Both the position numbers and the translations under genes were made by a program. A DNA stretch of 64,000 nucleotides from an uncultured Bryobacteraceae bacterium (GTDB taxonomy: Bacteria > Acidobacteriota > Terriglobia > Bryobacterales > Bryobacteraceae). The stretch spans positions 1-64,000 of the forward strand of contig CAKZUE010000046.1 of the NCBI GenBank assembly GCA_937920635.1. Reading direction: 5' to 3'. The notes under the pieces are model-generated. The model searched no databases, was not told the origin of the DNA, and worked only from the letters and a program-made list of their open reading frames with translations. Below, piece by piece: positions 18,215 through 28,138 of the stretch (the stretch's first letter is position 1; every line of letters starts with the position of its first letter).

Positions 18215-19582
18215 ATGCCCTCTTCCATCACCCGCAGACGCGTTCTCGCCGCCGCCCCCGCCATCCGCTCTTCCGCCGCGCCGGGGCACGTCAATGTCCT
18301 CTATCTCCACTCCCACGATACCGGCCGATACGTCCAGCCTTACGGCCACGCGGTTCCCACGCCGAACTTGCAGAAGTTCGCCGCCGAATCGGTTCTGTTC
18401 CGCCAGGCGTTCGACGCCGCGCCCACCTGTTCGCCGTCGCGCGCGGCGCTGCTGACCGGCATGGCGCCGCACTCCTGCGGCATGCTCGGCCTCGCCCACC
18501 GCGGCTTTTCGCTGAACGACCCCACGCGCCACATGGCGCACTATCTCCGCTCCCAGGGCTATCTCACCGTGCTGTCCGGCGTCCAGCATGAAGCCGCCGC
18601 AGGCCGCGTGCCGGAGCTCGGCTACGAACGCATCCTGAAGACGGAGTCCAACCGCGGCCCGGCCGTGTCGCGCGCCGCCGCCGATTTTTTGGAGTCGCGC
18701 CCGAAGGAGCCCTTCTTCCTCTCCTGCGGGTTCTTTGAAACGCACCGCGAGTTCCCCGTGCCCGCTCCGCCGGACGACCCGCGCTACGTCCTGCCTCCGG
18801 CGCCGCTGCCGGACACACCGCAGACGCGGGCTGACACGGCTGCCTTCCACGCCTCGGCGCGCGTGCTCGATCAATCCATGGGGGCGGTGCTCGAAGCCCT
18901 GGAACGCGCCGGCCTCGCCGCGTCGACGCTGGTCGTTCTCACCACCGACCACGGCATCGCTTTCCCGCGCATGAAGTGCAACCTCAACGCCCACGGCATG
19001 GGCGTCATGCTCATGATGCGCGGTCCCGGCGGCTTCTCCGGCGGCAGGGTCAGCGACGCGCTGGTCTCTCAGTTGGATCTTTTCCCCACTCTCTGCGAAG
19101 CCGCTGGTCTGACGAGACCCGGCTGGCTCCAAGGGCGCTCCCTCATGCCGCTCATCCGCGGCGAGCGGGAAGAAATCCGCGACTGGCTTACCGGCGAAGT
19201 CACTTTCCACGCGGCCTATGAGCCCGCGCGCGCCATCCGCTCCAGGCGCTGGTCCTACGTCCGCCGCTTCGGACAGAGGCGCACCCCCGTGCTGCCGAAC
19301 TGCGACGATGGGCCCAGCAAGTCGGTCTGGCTCGATCACGGCTGGCGAACGGAGCAGCTCGATCCGGAATCGCTCTACGATCTCGTCTTCGATCCCGCCG
19401 AGTCGCGCAACGTGATCGCACAACATCCGAAAGAAGCCGCGCATTGGCGCAGCCTGCTCAAGCAGTGGATGCGCGACACGAATGACCCGCTGCTCGAAGG
19501 CGACGTGCCCCCGCCGCCCGGCTCGCGCGTCAACAACCCCGACGGAGTCTCGCCCCGCGAGCCCTTCATCGAGTACGACTGA
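18215..19582 (+). CDS. Sulfatase (heparan N-sulfatase-like) with twin-Arg signal
   Basis: SSITRRRVLAAAPA; sulfatase signature APTCSPSRAALLTGMAPH; LVVLTTDHGIAFPRMK. Confidence 0.9.
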   Translation: MPSSITRRRVLAAAPAIRSSAAPGHVNVLYLHSHDTGRYVQPYGHAVPTPNLQKFAAESVLFRQAFDAAPTCSPSRAALLTGMAPHSCGMLGLAHRGFSLNDPTRHMAHYLRSQGYLTVLSGVQHEAAAGRVPELGYERILKTESNRGPAVSRAAADFLESRPKEPFFLSCGFFETHREFPVPAPPDDPRYVLPPAPLPDTPQTRADTAAFHASARVLDQSMGAVLEALERAGLAASTLVVLTTDHGIAFPRMKCNLNAHGMGVMLMMRGPGGFSGGRVSDALVSQLDLFPTLCEAAGLTRPGWLQGRSLMPLIRGEREEIRDWLTGEVTFHAAYEPARAIRSRRWSYVRRFGQRRTPVLPNCDDGPSKSVWLDHGWRTEQLDPESLYDLVFDPAESRNVIAQHPKEAAHWRSLLKQWMRDTNDPLLEGDVPPPPGSRVNNPDGVSPREPFIEYD

Positions 19583-20668
19583 TCACCGCCGCCCGAGCGC
19601 CGTCTCGACATCCGCCCAGTTGAAGAAGAAGAAGTTCTTCCCCGCGCTGTTCATCGCCGCCAGCATGCCGCGCGGAAATCCGCGCCCCAGCGGGCGCGCC
19701 GTGGCTTCGATCCCGTCGGTCGAATCCGCTCCGCCCTCGATCACCGCAACCACTTCGCTGTGATCGTGCGGGTCCGCCGCCGTTCCCTCGCGGCGGTACA
19801 GCAGATACCGGCTGTTGCCTTTGACCTGGTCGGTGGAAATCAGGTAGCCCTTGCCCTTGCCCGCCGCATAGATCGCCAGCCCCTCGCGGTTGCCCTGATA
19901 GCCCGCGCGCGCAAACAGCGCCAGTTCCTTCTGCGCCAGCGGGTGCTCGGGATCGGCATGGTACTTCCGCAACCCCGTGTCTTCGTCGGCGTAGTAGACG
20001 TATCCCAGTTCGTCGTCCACCGCCACAGCCTCGATCTCGCCCGCCCCGGAAAACGCTCCGAACTCGCGCACCTTCACGCCCTTCACCTTTCCCGTGCCGT
20101 CGTCCAGCAGCCGGTACTGCTCGAGATAACCGTCGAGAGGGCCCTCTTTCGGCGCGACGATCGCGAACACCGCGCCGTCGCGCGGGCGCCGGTAAAGCGC
20201 GATGCCCATCGGCTCGCGCCCGCGGCCTTCGCGGCCCTCGAGAACCGGAATGCCCCCGCCCGATGAAACATCTTCGAGCATTCCCGTTTTTTCGTCGATC
20301 CGGAACACGCGCAGCCGCTTCTGGAAGCGCTCCGTCGTCACGGCGATGTCGGCGCGCCGCCCGCCCAGCTTCAGGCCGTACTCCACGTCCACGTTGTTGG
20401 GGCGGTCCAGTCCCTCGATCCGCTGCCGCACCTTGCCGTCGAGACCATAGACGACCAGGGCGCCGCGCGGCGCCGCCGCCTTGTTCGTCCCGATCACCAG
20501 GCTGCGGGAAGCGTCCTTCGGGTGGATCCAGATGGCGGGATCGTCGGCGTCGTCGCCCGCGCTCTCCGTCGTCACTGCCGGTTGCACCCGCACCGGCTCA
20601 GGCAGCCACACGGCGGCGGCAGCCGCGGCCAGCGCGCAGACAGAAATCCAACGTGCCGTTTGAAACAT
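19583..20668 (-). CDS. Beta-propeller phytase
   Basis: DDADDPAIWIHPKDASRSLVIGTNK, GALVVYGLDGKVRQRIEGLDRPNNVDVEYG; signal peptide MFQTARWISVCALAAAAAAVW. Confidence 0.85.
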   Translation of the reverse strand: MFQTARWISVCALAAAAAAVWLPEPVRVQPAVTTESAGDDADDPAIWIHPKDASRSLVIGTNKAAAPRGALVVYGLDGKVRQRIEGLDRPNNVDVEYGLKLGGRRADIAVTTERFQKRLRVFRIDEKTGMLEDVSSGGGIPVLEGREGRGREPMGIALYRRPRDGAVFAIVAPKEGPLDGYLEQYRLLDDGTGKVKGVKVREFGAFSGAGEIEAVAVDDELGYVYYADEDTGLRKYHADPEHPLAQKELALFARAGYQGNREGLAIYAAGKGKGYLISTDQVKGNSRYLLYRREGTAADPHDHSEVVAVIEGGADSTDGIEATARPLGRGFPRGMLAAMNSAGKNFFFFNWADVETALGRR

Positions 20669-20700
20669 TCTTCCTCCATTATGAAGGGCCGGAACGCGCC

Positions 20701-20737
20701 GCGCCCGCCGGAAAGCCCGGGGCCTCCCGGCGGGCGC
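20701..20737. terminator. Strong intercistronic hairpin between TonB receptor and phytase genes
   Basis: gcgcccgccgg (20701-20711) / ccggcgggcgc (20727-20737), perfect 11-bp inverted repeat; ttt follows on + strand only, so function is uncertain. Confidence 0.5.
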
Positions 20738-20760
20738 TTTCTGCGGCAAGGGAGCAGCCG

Positions 20761-23721
20761 CTAGAAGTTCAGCCGCAGCATGAATTGCAGCATCCGGCTG
20801 GTGCCGAAGCCCGTGGCCCCGTCATTGGCCGTCGAGCGGATCTGGCCGAAGTCCGACCGCGACCAGTTGCTGACCGGCGAGCCGAACTGGGCCCGGTTGA
20901 ACACGTTGAACGCCTCAGCGCGGAAGTCGAGCGAGAACTGCTCGCCGAGCCGGGTGCGCTTGTTCAGCGCCACGTCCGCCTGCCACAGCCCGGGGGCGCG
21001 CAACAGGTTGCGCGGCGCAAAGCCCCACGTGCCCGGGGCTGGCGCCACGAATGCGGCCCGGTTCGCCCAGAGGTTAGCCGTCTTCGTGTCCGGATACAGC
21101 GGCGCGCCCGTCAGGTTGGGCCGCTGGTTGCGTGCGTTGCCGTCGGGGACGTCGCCCGAGGCGCGGTCCAGCACCACGTTCACCGGCTGTCCGGTGCGCG
21201 CCGTGAAGACCCCCGAGAGGTCCCATCCTTCCAGCACCCGCCCGGCGAAGCCCGATTTCGGACCGAACTGCCGCCCGCGGCCGAAAGGAAGCTCGTAGAC
21301 GGAGTTGATGGTCGCCGTGTGGCGGATGTCGAAGCTCGATACCGCCCGCTCGCAACGCCGGCAGGAAGCGATCATGATCTCGGCGCCGTCGCCGGAACCC
21401 GCATTGTCGTCCAGCGCCTTCGAGTACATGTACTGGAGCTGGAACAGCCAGCCGCGCGTGAAGTTCCGCTGCAACGAGTTCTGCCAGCCGTGGAAGGTGT
21501 TGTTGTTGTAGTTCACCTTGCGGTCGACGTCCGCGAACGCTGGCAGCGGGCGCACCTTCGTGCCGGGAATGTAGGTGTTCACGCGGTCGCGCCCGAACAG
21601 CTTCGAGCCGCGGTTGCCCACATACGCCGTTTGGAACACGAACGAGGCTGGCAGTTCCCGCTGGATGGACAGGCTCCACTGCTGCGAGTAGAAGTCCCGG
21701 CGGTCCCGCTGCAACGCCCGCGGCGAGAAGCCGGCCGACCGCGCCTCTCCGAAGAACGGCGTGATCGGATACGCCAGCCCCGGCCGTTGCGCCGCCGTCA
21801 ACTGCAACCGTTCCGGCTCGCTGTCCACCGCCGCCGTCACGTCGTCCTGCTGTCCGGGACCATAGTAGATGCCGTAGCCGCCGCGCACCACGGTCTTTTG
21901 CGTCACGCCCCAGGCGAAGCCGAACCGCGGCGCCAGGTTGTTCCTGTCGGGGAAGTACCACGGCGCGTCCTGCGGGCACCAGCCCGCGCAGCGGATGTCG
22001 TCGAACACGCGCCCGCGCCCGTTCACTTCCGTCATCACCGTGTAATACTCATAGCGGGCGCCCAGGCTCAGAGTCAGGTTCTTCGCCGCGCGCCATTCAT
22101 CCTGCACGTAGCCCTGCCACAACGTGCGCCGCCCGCCGAACATCGGCAGCACGCCCGCCACCTCGAAGCGGTCCACGCGGTTGTTGATGAACGCGTCGAG
22201 GCTCGCGTAGCGCACCGAGACCGAGCCGTCGTCGCCCGCGTTGAGCTGAATGCGCCGCGCTTCGCCGCCGAACTTGATTGTGTGGCGGCCAAGCTGCCAG
22301 CTCACGTTATCGCTGTAAGTCCACGAGTTCGGCTTTTCGTAGATCGCTGTCGATGCCTGCGTGCTCGTCAGCCCGGGCACGGTGAACGCTTCCGGCAGCA
22401 CGCCGGTCTGCGGACGCGTCAACGCGCTGCGGTTGAAGCCGAACTTGAAATCGTTCACGATCCGCGGAGACAGCACCGCCTGCCACTGCGCCGTCGCGTT
22501 GGTCGGGCGCACGAAGCTCTGGCGGTATTCGAGCAAGCCGGAGCGGCGGTCGTTGAAGTTGCCGTCGGTCGTGTTGAAGCGGAAGAACAGCAGGTGGTTC
22601 GAGTTCAGCCGGTGGTCGATGCGCACCGTGCCCGCATTCTCTTCCCAGCGGTTGCGGAACACACCGGTGAAGCGGTTCACCAGCGGGTCGCTGGTCGGCT
22701 CCTGACCCACGGGATACGCGTTCACCACATTGGCCAGCGCCGGCGAGGTCTGCGCCACCCGCTGCCGCAGCAGCGCGCTCGGCACCAGCCCGTTCACCGC
22801 CGCCTGACCCAGCCGCTGCTGAAGTCCTTCGTAGTTGACGAAGAAGAATGTCCGGTCGCGCACGACCGGGCCGCCCAGGTTGCCGCCGAACTGGTTCAGC
22901 CGGAAGTCCGGGTTGTCGCTCGGGTCGAACGGGCGGCGGGCGTCGAAAATATCGTTCCTGACGAACCAGAACACGCCGCCATGGAGATTGTTGGTGCCGG
23001 AGCGCGAAACCAGGTTGATCTGCGCGCCCGCGCTCGTGCCTGTCTCCGCCGTATAGCTCGAAGAGTTCACCTTGAACTCGGAGATCGAGTCCAGCGAAAT
23101 CACCAGCCGCAGCCCGCCTTCCTGCCGCGGGTCCTTGATCCCCGTGGCGTCCACTCCGTCGAAGGTCCAGTAGTTCTCATCGCGGTAACGGCCGAAAAAC
23201 CGGATCGAGTTCTGGGTCCCGTCGCCCGTGTTGATCGCCCCGGGGGCCAGCGCCATCAGGAAGCTCCAGTTGCGCCCGTTGATCGGAATGTCCTTGATCT
23301 GGCGCGCGCCCACAACCGAACCCAGATCCGCCGACGTCTGCTCCAGCGGCGTGGCATCGGCCTGGATTTCAATCTGCGTCGCCACCGTGCCCACCTGGAG
23401 GCGAAAATTCTGCGTCCGCTGCTGCCCCACCGCCAGAACCACGCCAGTGGTCCGGGCTGGCGCAAACCCGTCCTTCGCCACGGTCACTTCATAGGTGCCC
23501 ACAGGCACTGCCGCAAAGTCGTAATAGCCGTCGCTCGACGTCGTCGTCTCGCGCGAGAAACCCGTTGCCGCGTTCGCGATCTTCACCACCGCCCCGGGAA
23601 CTGATGCCCCTGACTCATCCAGAACCTGCCCGTTCAGGCGGCTCCGGTCTACTTGTCCCACCGCGGCGATGGCCAGAACACACATGGCTGCCGCCAGACG
23701 CAATCCAAGATTTATCCTCAT
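20761..23721 (-). CDS. TonB-dependent receptor with carboxypeptidase-regulatory-like N-terminal domain (Oar-like)
   Basis: LNGQVLDESGASVPGAVVKIANAATGFSRETTTSSDGYYDF..GTYEVTVAKDGF; plug region PINGRNWSFLMALAPG; ends MLQFMLRLNF. Confidence 0.92.
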   Translation of the reverse strand: MRINLGLRLAAAMCVLAIAAVGQVDRSRLNGQVLDESGASVPGAVVKIANAATGFSRETTTSSDGYYDFAAVPVGTYEVTVAKDGFAPARTTGVVLAVGQQRTQNFRLQVGTVATQIEIQADATPLEQTSADLGSVVGARQIKDIPINGRNWSFLMALAPGAINTGDGTQNSIRFFGRYRDENYWTFDGVDATGIKDPRQEGGLRLVISLDSISEFKVNSSSYTAETGTSAGAQINLVSRSGTNNLHGGVFWFVRNDIFDARRPFDPSDNPDFRLNQFGGNLGGPVVRDRTFFFVNYEGLQQRLGQAAVNGLVPSALLRQRVAQTSPALANVVNAYPVGQEPTSDPLVNRFTGVFRNRWEENAGTVRIDHRLNSNHLLFFRFNTTDGNFNDRRSGLLEYRQSFVRPTNATAQWQAVLSPRIVNDFKFGFNRSALTRPQTGVLPEAFTVPGLTSTQASTAIYEKPNSWTYSDNVSWQLGRHTIKFGGEARRIQLNAGDDGSVSVRYASLDAFINNRVDRFEVAGVLPMFGGRRTLWQGYVQDEWRAAKNLTLSLGARYEYYTVMTEVNGRGRVFDDIRCAGWCPQDAPWYFPDRNNLAPRFGFAWGVTQKTVVRGGYGIYYGPGQQDDVTAAVDSEPERLQLTAAQRPGLAYPITPFFGEARSAGFSPRALQRDRRDFYSQQWSLSIQRELPASFVFQTAYVGNRGSKLFGRDRVNTYIPGTKVRPLPAFADVDRKVNYNNNTFHGWQNSLQRNFTRGWLFQLQYMYSKALDDNAGSGDGAEIMIASCRRCERAVSSFDIRHTATINSVYELPFGRGRQFGPKSGFAGRVLEGWDLSGVFTARTGQPVNVVLDRASGDVPDGNARNQRPNLTGAPLYPDTKTANLWANRAAFVAPAPGTWGFAPRNLLRAPGLWQADVALNKRTRLGEQFSLDFRAEAFNVFNRAQFGSPVSNWSRSDFGQIRSTANDGATGFGTSRMLQFMLRLNF

Positions 23722-23742
23722 GCCTCCGACGCTAGCAACCGG

Positions 23743-23775
23743 CTGTCACATTGGTGTTCCAAAACTGTTACAGGA
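23743..23775. promoter_or_regulatory. Candidate Pho-box-like array upstream of the TonB receptor/phytase pair
   Basis: CTGTCAC-ATTG/GTGTTCC-AAAA/CTGTTAC-AGGA: three units in exact 11-bp phase. Confidence 0.35.
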
Positions 23776-23958
23776 TCATGAATGGAGGAGGGTTCTTCCC
23801 CGCGCCGCCACTGGCGGCAGCTACGGGCATGGAAACTGAGCGCGGGGGGCTGGGGATTGAGGATCCTTCCATTGCCGGTCCGCGGACACGGCTGGCGAAC
23901 CCTCCGGCATTGGATGTGCCGCCTTCTTCTGGTTCGAGACTCTTCTGATCGGGCAGCG

Positions 23959-24771
23959 CTAAAACGTGATCGAGAAGAGGATCTCGTACTGATCCCGGCG
24001 GGACTGTGCGGCCCGGTTGTTGAAGATGCCGCCCAGCCAGCGGGTGTACCGGAATTCGGGAATCAGCTTGATGCCGAAGTCGTCCTTGAGGACGAGACCG
24101 ACGCCCACGACAGCGCCGAAGATATTCTTGTGAGCGGGGCTGGCAGGCGTTTCGTCGCAGCAGGTCTTTGTCCCCCTGAACTCCTTTTCCGTGGAGCTGC
24201 GGATGCCAGTGACGCGCCGCAGGACGGGACCGGCTTCGTAAAACCACTTCCAGCGGTCTTCGTAGCGGCTCTCGTTGTAACGGCGGACGAGGACGGGCAG
24301 ATCCCAGTAGCGGGCGCGCGTGTCTTCGGTGTAAAAGGTGGCGGTGCGGTCGTCGCCAGGGGTGTTGGGGTTGTCGATGCCCTCGTAGTAAGTGGTCGAC
24401 AACTTGTAGCGGGTGCGGCGGAGCTGGAGATCGGCATTGACCGCAAAGCGCTCGGTGAGGAAAAACTGCGCGGAGACGCCGCCGCCAAACAGCGTGCCCT
24501 TGTTTTCGTTTTTTGTGTCGATCTGGAGCGGCGGTGACGGGAGCGACTCCGACTGGTCGCCGCCCTTCATCAGGCCGAGCACGAGGATGCTGGCGTTGCC
24601 GCCGAGTGTGAAGCGGCGGATGTAGGGCTCGTCCTGGAAGAACGGTGCGGGGCCTTGCGCGTCCGGCTTTGGCTGGGCCGAGGCGGGAGGCTGCTGGGCC
24701 TCGGGTGCAGGCTGCTGTGCGGGACAGGCAAGGCTGAACGCCAGGAGGAGAGGCATCAAAACGAAGCGCAT
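23959..24771 (-). CDS. Outer membrane beta-barrel protein
   Basis: Signal peptide MRFVLMPLLLAFSLACPAQ; alternating beta-strand pattern; C-terminal aromatic SITF. Confidence 0.75.
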   Translation of the reverse strand: MRFVLMPLLLAFSLACPAQQPAPEAQQPPASAQPKPDAQGPAPFFQDEPYIRRFTLGGNASILVLGLMKGGDQSESLPSPPLQIDTKNENKGTLFGGGVSAQFFLTERFAVNADLQLRRTRYKLSTTYYEGIDNPNTPGDDRTATFYTEDTRARYWDLPVLVRRYNESRYEDRWKWFYEAGPVLRRVTGIRSSTEKEFRGTKTCCDETPASPAHKNIFGAVVGVGLVLKDDFGIKLIPEFRYTRWLGGIFNNRAAQSRRDQYEILFSITF

Positions 24772-24817
24772 TGGTTTGGTTCTTCCGATCATTGCAGGGT
24801 GGCTGTCCATGCGCGGC

Positions 24818-27800
24818 TCAGAACTGGAAGCGCAGGGCGAGCTGGATGGAACGCGGTCCGCCCGGCGCGAAGTAGGATGTGGGATTGGGCGCGAAGGACG
24901 CGTTGAGCGACCGCACCGGGAAGCCGAACACGGGACTGCCGAGGTAGCCGCCCTCGTTGCGGTTGGGGTTGCCGAAGGCGGGCGAGTTGGTCAGGTTGAA
25001 CGCCTGGATGGCCACGTTCACGCGGAGCGATTCCGTGAACGGGATCTCCCGGCGCAGGGCGAGATCGATCTGCGCTGCGGGGCGGCCATAGAGGATGTTG
25101 CGGCCCAGATCGCCGGTCTTGTTCGCCGCCGGGGCGGTGAAGGCGGCCGGATTCAGGCGGCGCCCGCCGGCGACGTTGGGATCGGAGATCCAGATGTCGG
25201 CGCCGTTGTAGTTGGGGCGGACGAAGCCGTAGAGGCCGCGGATGAGCGGCGTCTGCACGGCGCCGGCGTCGGCCGACGGCGTCGAGTTCAGCATCACGGC
25301 GTCAAATGGGAGCCCGGTGCGGGCGGAGGCGATCCATTCCAGATGCCAGTCGCGCAGGGCGGCATGCAGGCCGCTGATGCCGGGCGCGGGAATCAGATAA
25401 GAGCCGGAGACGTTCAGCAGATGGCGGACGTCGTGATCGGCGTTGCCCTTCTCGTTGCCGAAGATGGTGGCGAAGCCGATGCCGCTGTAGTTGGCGTCGT
25501 CATCGGTGGCGTGGCCCCACGTATAGGTAGCCTGCATCTGGAGGCGGCGCGAGAGCCGGCGGCGGTATTCGGCCTGGAGGGCGCGCCAGGAGGAATCGAC
25601 CACGCTGATGACCTTCTGGAGATCCACGTAATCCGCCGTTGTGCTGCGCTCGGCCGTCGTGCGCAAGAGCCTGCGGCCCGTGGTGTTGAGATAGGAGACC
25701 GAGACGAGTTGATCCGCGCCGAGATGCTTCTCCAGCGACAGATTCAGATGCCGGATGATGGGCGACTGAAGCGCGCTGCGGTCGGGAGCGATGACGAGCC
25801 CGTACCGCTTGGCCGGCGGCATCACGGGGGCGGCGAGATCGGTGCCGACCAGCGGGAAAGGCGGCAGCGACATGGCGCGGACGTTTGAATAAGGCGCGCC
25901 GTCAAAGAAGCTCAGCACATTGCTTGCGCCGAAGGCGTGAAAGCCGCCGGCCCCCAAACGCGCGATCAGTTCGCGCCCCGGCTTGGCCGAGATGACCTGC
26001 GTGTAGCTGAAGCGGGGAGCGACGTCGGACCAGCTCCTGTCGAAGATCGCCTCGTTCTGCACAATGCGGTTGGCGAACGACGAAGCCAGCGCCGCCGGGC
26101 GCGGCCCTTTCCGCACTCCCGGAGGCGAATTGATGTCCCACCGCACGCCGAAGGCGAGGATCACGCGGGATCCGATCTTCGCCGTGTCCTGCAAAAAGAA
26201 CGAAAGGTTCTGGAAGGCGGGGTAAATCGCGTCTGAATTCGAGGACACCACCGAGGAAACAGAGCGCGAGGAGAGAAAAGTGCCGGGGACTTCCGTGCCG
26301 TCAGCCTGTATTTCTGACAGTGATTTGAAATAGGAGACGCTCGAATAAGCCGGCTTGCGGATGGTGGGCGCCACATAGCGGAAGTCGAAGCCCGCCACAT
26401 AGGAATGCGCGCCGGCGACCATGGTCACGGTATCGGTGGCGTTGATCTGCCACTGCCTGTTGGACGACTGCGGTCCGAACGAGTAGCCGGAAAGCCCGAA
26501 GACATGGAAGCCGTATTCCGAGGCCGCAGGGTTCACCGTGGCAGGAAAAATACGGGCGAAATCGGGCAGCGTCTCATGCATGAGATCGGAGAAACGGTTC
26601 TCCATATCCAAGGAAACATTCGTGTAATTGACGCGGAAATCGTTCGTCGTGCCGGGATTCAATGTGGAAACCAGGCCAAGCACAGCCGACTTGTAATCGT
26701 CTTTGTAGGACCGCATCACGTTCGGCGTCAGGAAGAGCGAACCGCGGCTGTCGGCGTCGGCCTTCGAGTAGTTCAGCCGAGCGAAGAGGGAGTGCGAGGC
26801 GCCGATCCTCTGGTCCAGCCGGACCGAGGCCGCGTCCCGGTCGTAGGGATAAGTGAAGACCTGGGTGAACGGAGCGGCATTGCCGGCGAGATTCGGGCGG
26901 TTCGGCTGCGGATAGGCGCTGACGAACGGCCGGAGGGAAGCGGGCGCTGCCTGGCGGAAGGCCAGCGACGGCACCACCGTGTAGACGGTCTGCGGGGCGT
27001 CCAGCCGGAGTCCTTCATAGGAGGCGAAGAAATGAGTCGCGCCGGGGATGAGCGGGCCTCCCACGCTTGCCCCGAACTGGTTCTGGCGGAGGCGTCCGCG
27101 CGATTGGCCGAGCGCGTTGGCGAACCAATCGTTGGCGGCGAGATTGTCCGGGCGGAAGTAGTTGTACAGCGAACCGTGAATGGCGCGCTGGCCGCGGCGG
27201 GAGACCAGGGCGATCTGCGCGCCCGGCGTGCGGCCCAGTTGCGGGACGAAGTTCTGCGTCTGGACGCGGACTTCCGTCAGGGAGTCCAGGCTGACCAGGA
27301 TGGCGGGCGCGTCTTCCGAAAGCGTGAGCGCGCGCCTGGAGAGCGGTTCACGCGGCGCATCGGCGGCGTGGCGGAGGCGGGTGAGCGGCTCGTAGAGATT
27401 TAGGCCGTCCAGCGCGAGGTAATTGAACTGGTGAGGCACGGCGAGGGCGTTGGGCTGCGCCTGGGGCGACGCGCCGGTCACCGCGGCGGGAGCGGCGGGA
27501 GCGAGGGCGAGAGCGTGCCGGCCGTTGAGCGGCAGGTGGTGCAGTTGGCCGGTATTGGCGGACACGGCCAGATGCAGATCTCCTTCGAGCCCTTCGACGG
27601 GGTCCTTCTGGGAGACGACCTTGGACGTGTCGCCCGCCGTCATGGTGAGCAGGAGAGTGCGCCGCTCACGCGCCCGCAGCACAATGCGCTCGATGCGCAG
27701 CGTCTCGAAAGCCTCCCGGGTGAGCGTGAGCTCGTACTCGCCGGGTTCCAGCAGATCGAAGGCGAATTCGCCGCCCTGATTGGCCGTCTTCTCCACGCTG

Positions 27801-27943
27801 AAGTTCGTGGCAGGCGAAGCAAGACGCAGGCGGACCACCGGAACGGGGGCGCCGGAGGAGTCCAGGATCGTGCCGGACAGCAACGCCGTGTCCTGGGCCC
27901 AGGCTGCGGGCGCGCAAAGAGCAAGCAACAGAAAGAATCGCAT
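24818..27943 (-). CDS. TonB-dependent receptor with carboxypeptidase-regulatory-like domain (second copy)
   Basis: Signal peptide MRFFLLLALCAPAAWAQ; LSGTILDSSGAPVPVVRLRLASPATNFSVEKTANQGGEFAFDLLEPGEYELTL; ends IQLALRFQF. Confidence 0.9.
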   Translation of the reverse strand: MRFFLLLALCAPAAWAQDTALLSGTILDSSGAPVPVVRLRLASPATNFSVEKTANQGGEFAFDLLEPGEYELTLTREAFETLRIERIVLRARERRTLLLTMTAGDTSKVVSQKDPVEGLEGDLHLAVSANTGQLHHLPLNGRHALALAPAAPAAVTGASPQAQPNALAVPHQFNYLALDGLNLYEPLTRLRHAADAPREPLSRRALTLSEDAPAILVSLDSLTEVRVQTQNFVPQLGRTPGAQIALVSRRGQRAIHGSLYNYFRPDNLAANDWFANALGQSRGRLRQNQFGASVGGPLIPGATHFFASYEGLRLDAPQTVYTVVPSLAFRQAAPASLRPFVSAYPQPNRPNLAGNAAPFTQVFTYPYDRDAASVRLDQRIGASHSLFARLNYSKADADSRGSLFLTPNVMRSYKDDYKSAVLGLVSTLNPGTTNDFRVNYTNVSLDMENRFSDLMHETLPDFARIFPATVNPAASEYGFHVFGLSGYSFGPQSSNRQWQINATDTVTMVAGAHSYVAGFDFRYVAPTIRKPAYSSVSYFKSLSEIQADGTEVPGTFLSSRSVSSVVSSNSDAIYPAFQNLSFFLQDTAKIGSRVILAFGVRWDINSPPGVRKGPRPAALASSFANRIVQNEAIFDRSWSDVAPRFSYTQVISAKPGRELIARLGAGGFHAFGASNVLSFFDGAPYSNVRAMSLPPFPLVGTDLAAPVMPPAKRYGLVIAPDRSALQSPIIRHLNLSLEKHLGADQLVSVSYLNTTGRRLLRTTAERSTTADYVDLQKVISVVDSSWRALQAEYRRRLSRRLQMQATYTWGHATDDDANYSGIGFATIFGNEKGNADHDVRHLLNVSGSYLIPAPGISGLHAALRDWHLEWIASARTGLPFDAVMLNSTPSADAGAVQTPLIRGLYGFVRPNYNGADIWISDPNVAGGRRLNPAAFTAPAANKTGDLGRNILYGRPAAQIDLALRREIPFTESLRVNVAIQAFNLTNSPAFGNPNRNEGGYLGSPVFGFPVRSLNASFAPNPTSYFAPGGPRSIQLALRFQF

Positions 27944-28138
27944 AAGCAACTTGTTGTGGACGGTTGCGAGATGGGGCCGGTGTACGGCCAAGATTTCATT
28001 CTAGCCTGTTGCGGCGCTCCGCCGGCTTGAAAGCGCTGATCTGGTCCACAGCGGCGAGGAAGCAGTTTACAAACCTTGACATTTGCGCCGCAACCCTTTT
28101 GCGGAAACCGCCGTTCTGGAAGGAGAGGAGAAACGCCG

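Noticed and set aside
18181-18215. TATGATAATG as a leaderless promoter for the sulfatase
   Set aside because: The best start (18215) has a GAGGAG Shine-Dalgarno and lies about 28 nt away, so it looks like an ordinary leadered gene.
20263-23604. 1113-aa plus-strand ORF
   Set aside because: Shadow ORF antisense to the TonB-dependent receptor; no recognisable domain, composition typical of antisense GC-rich frames.
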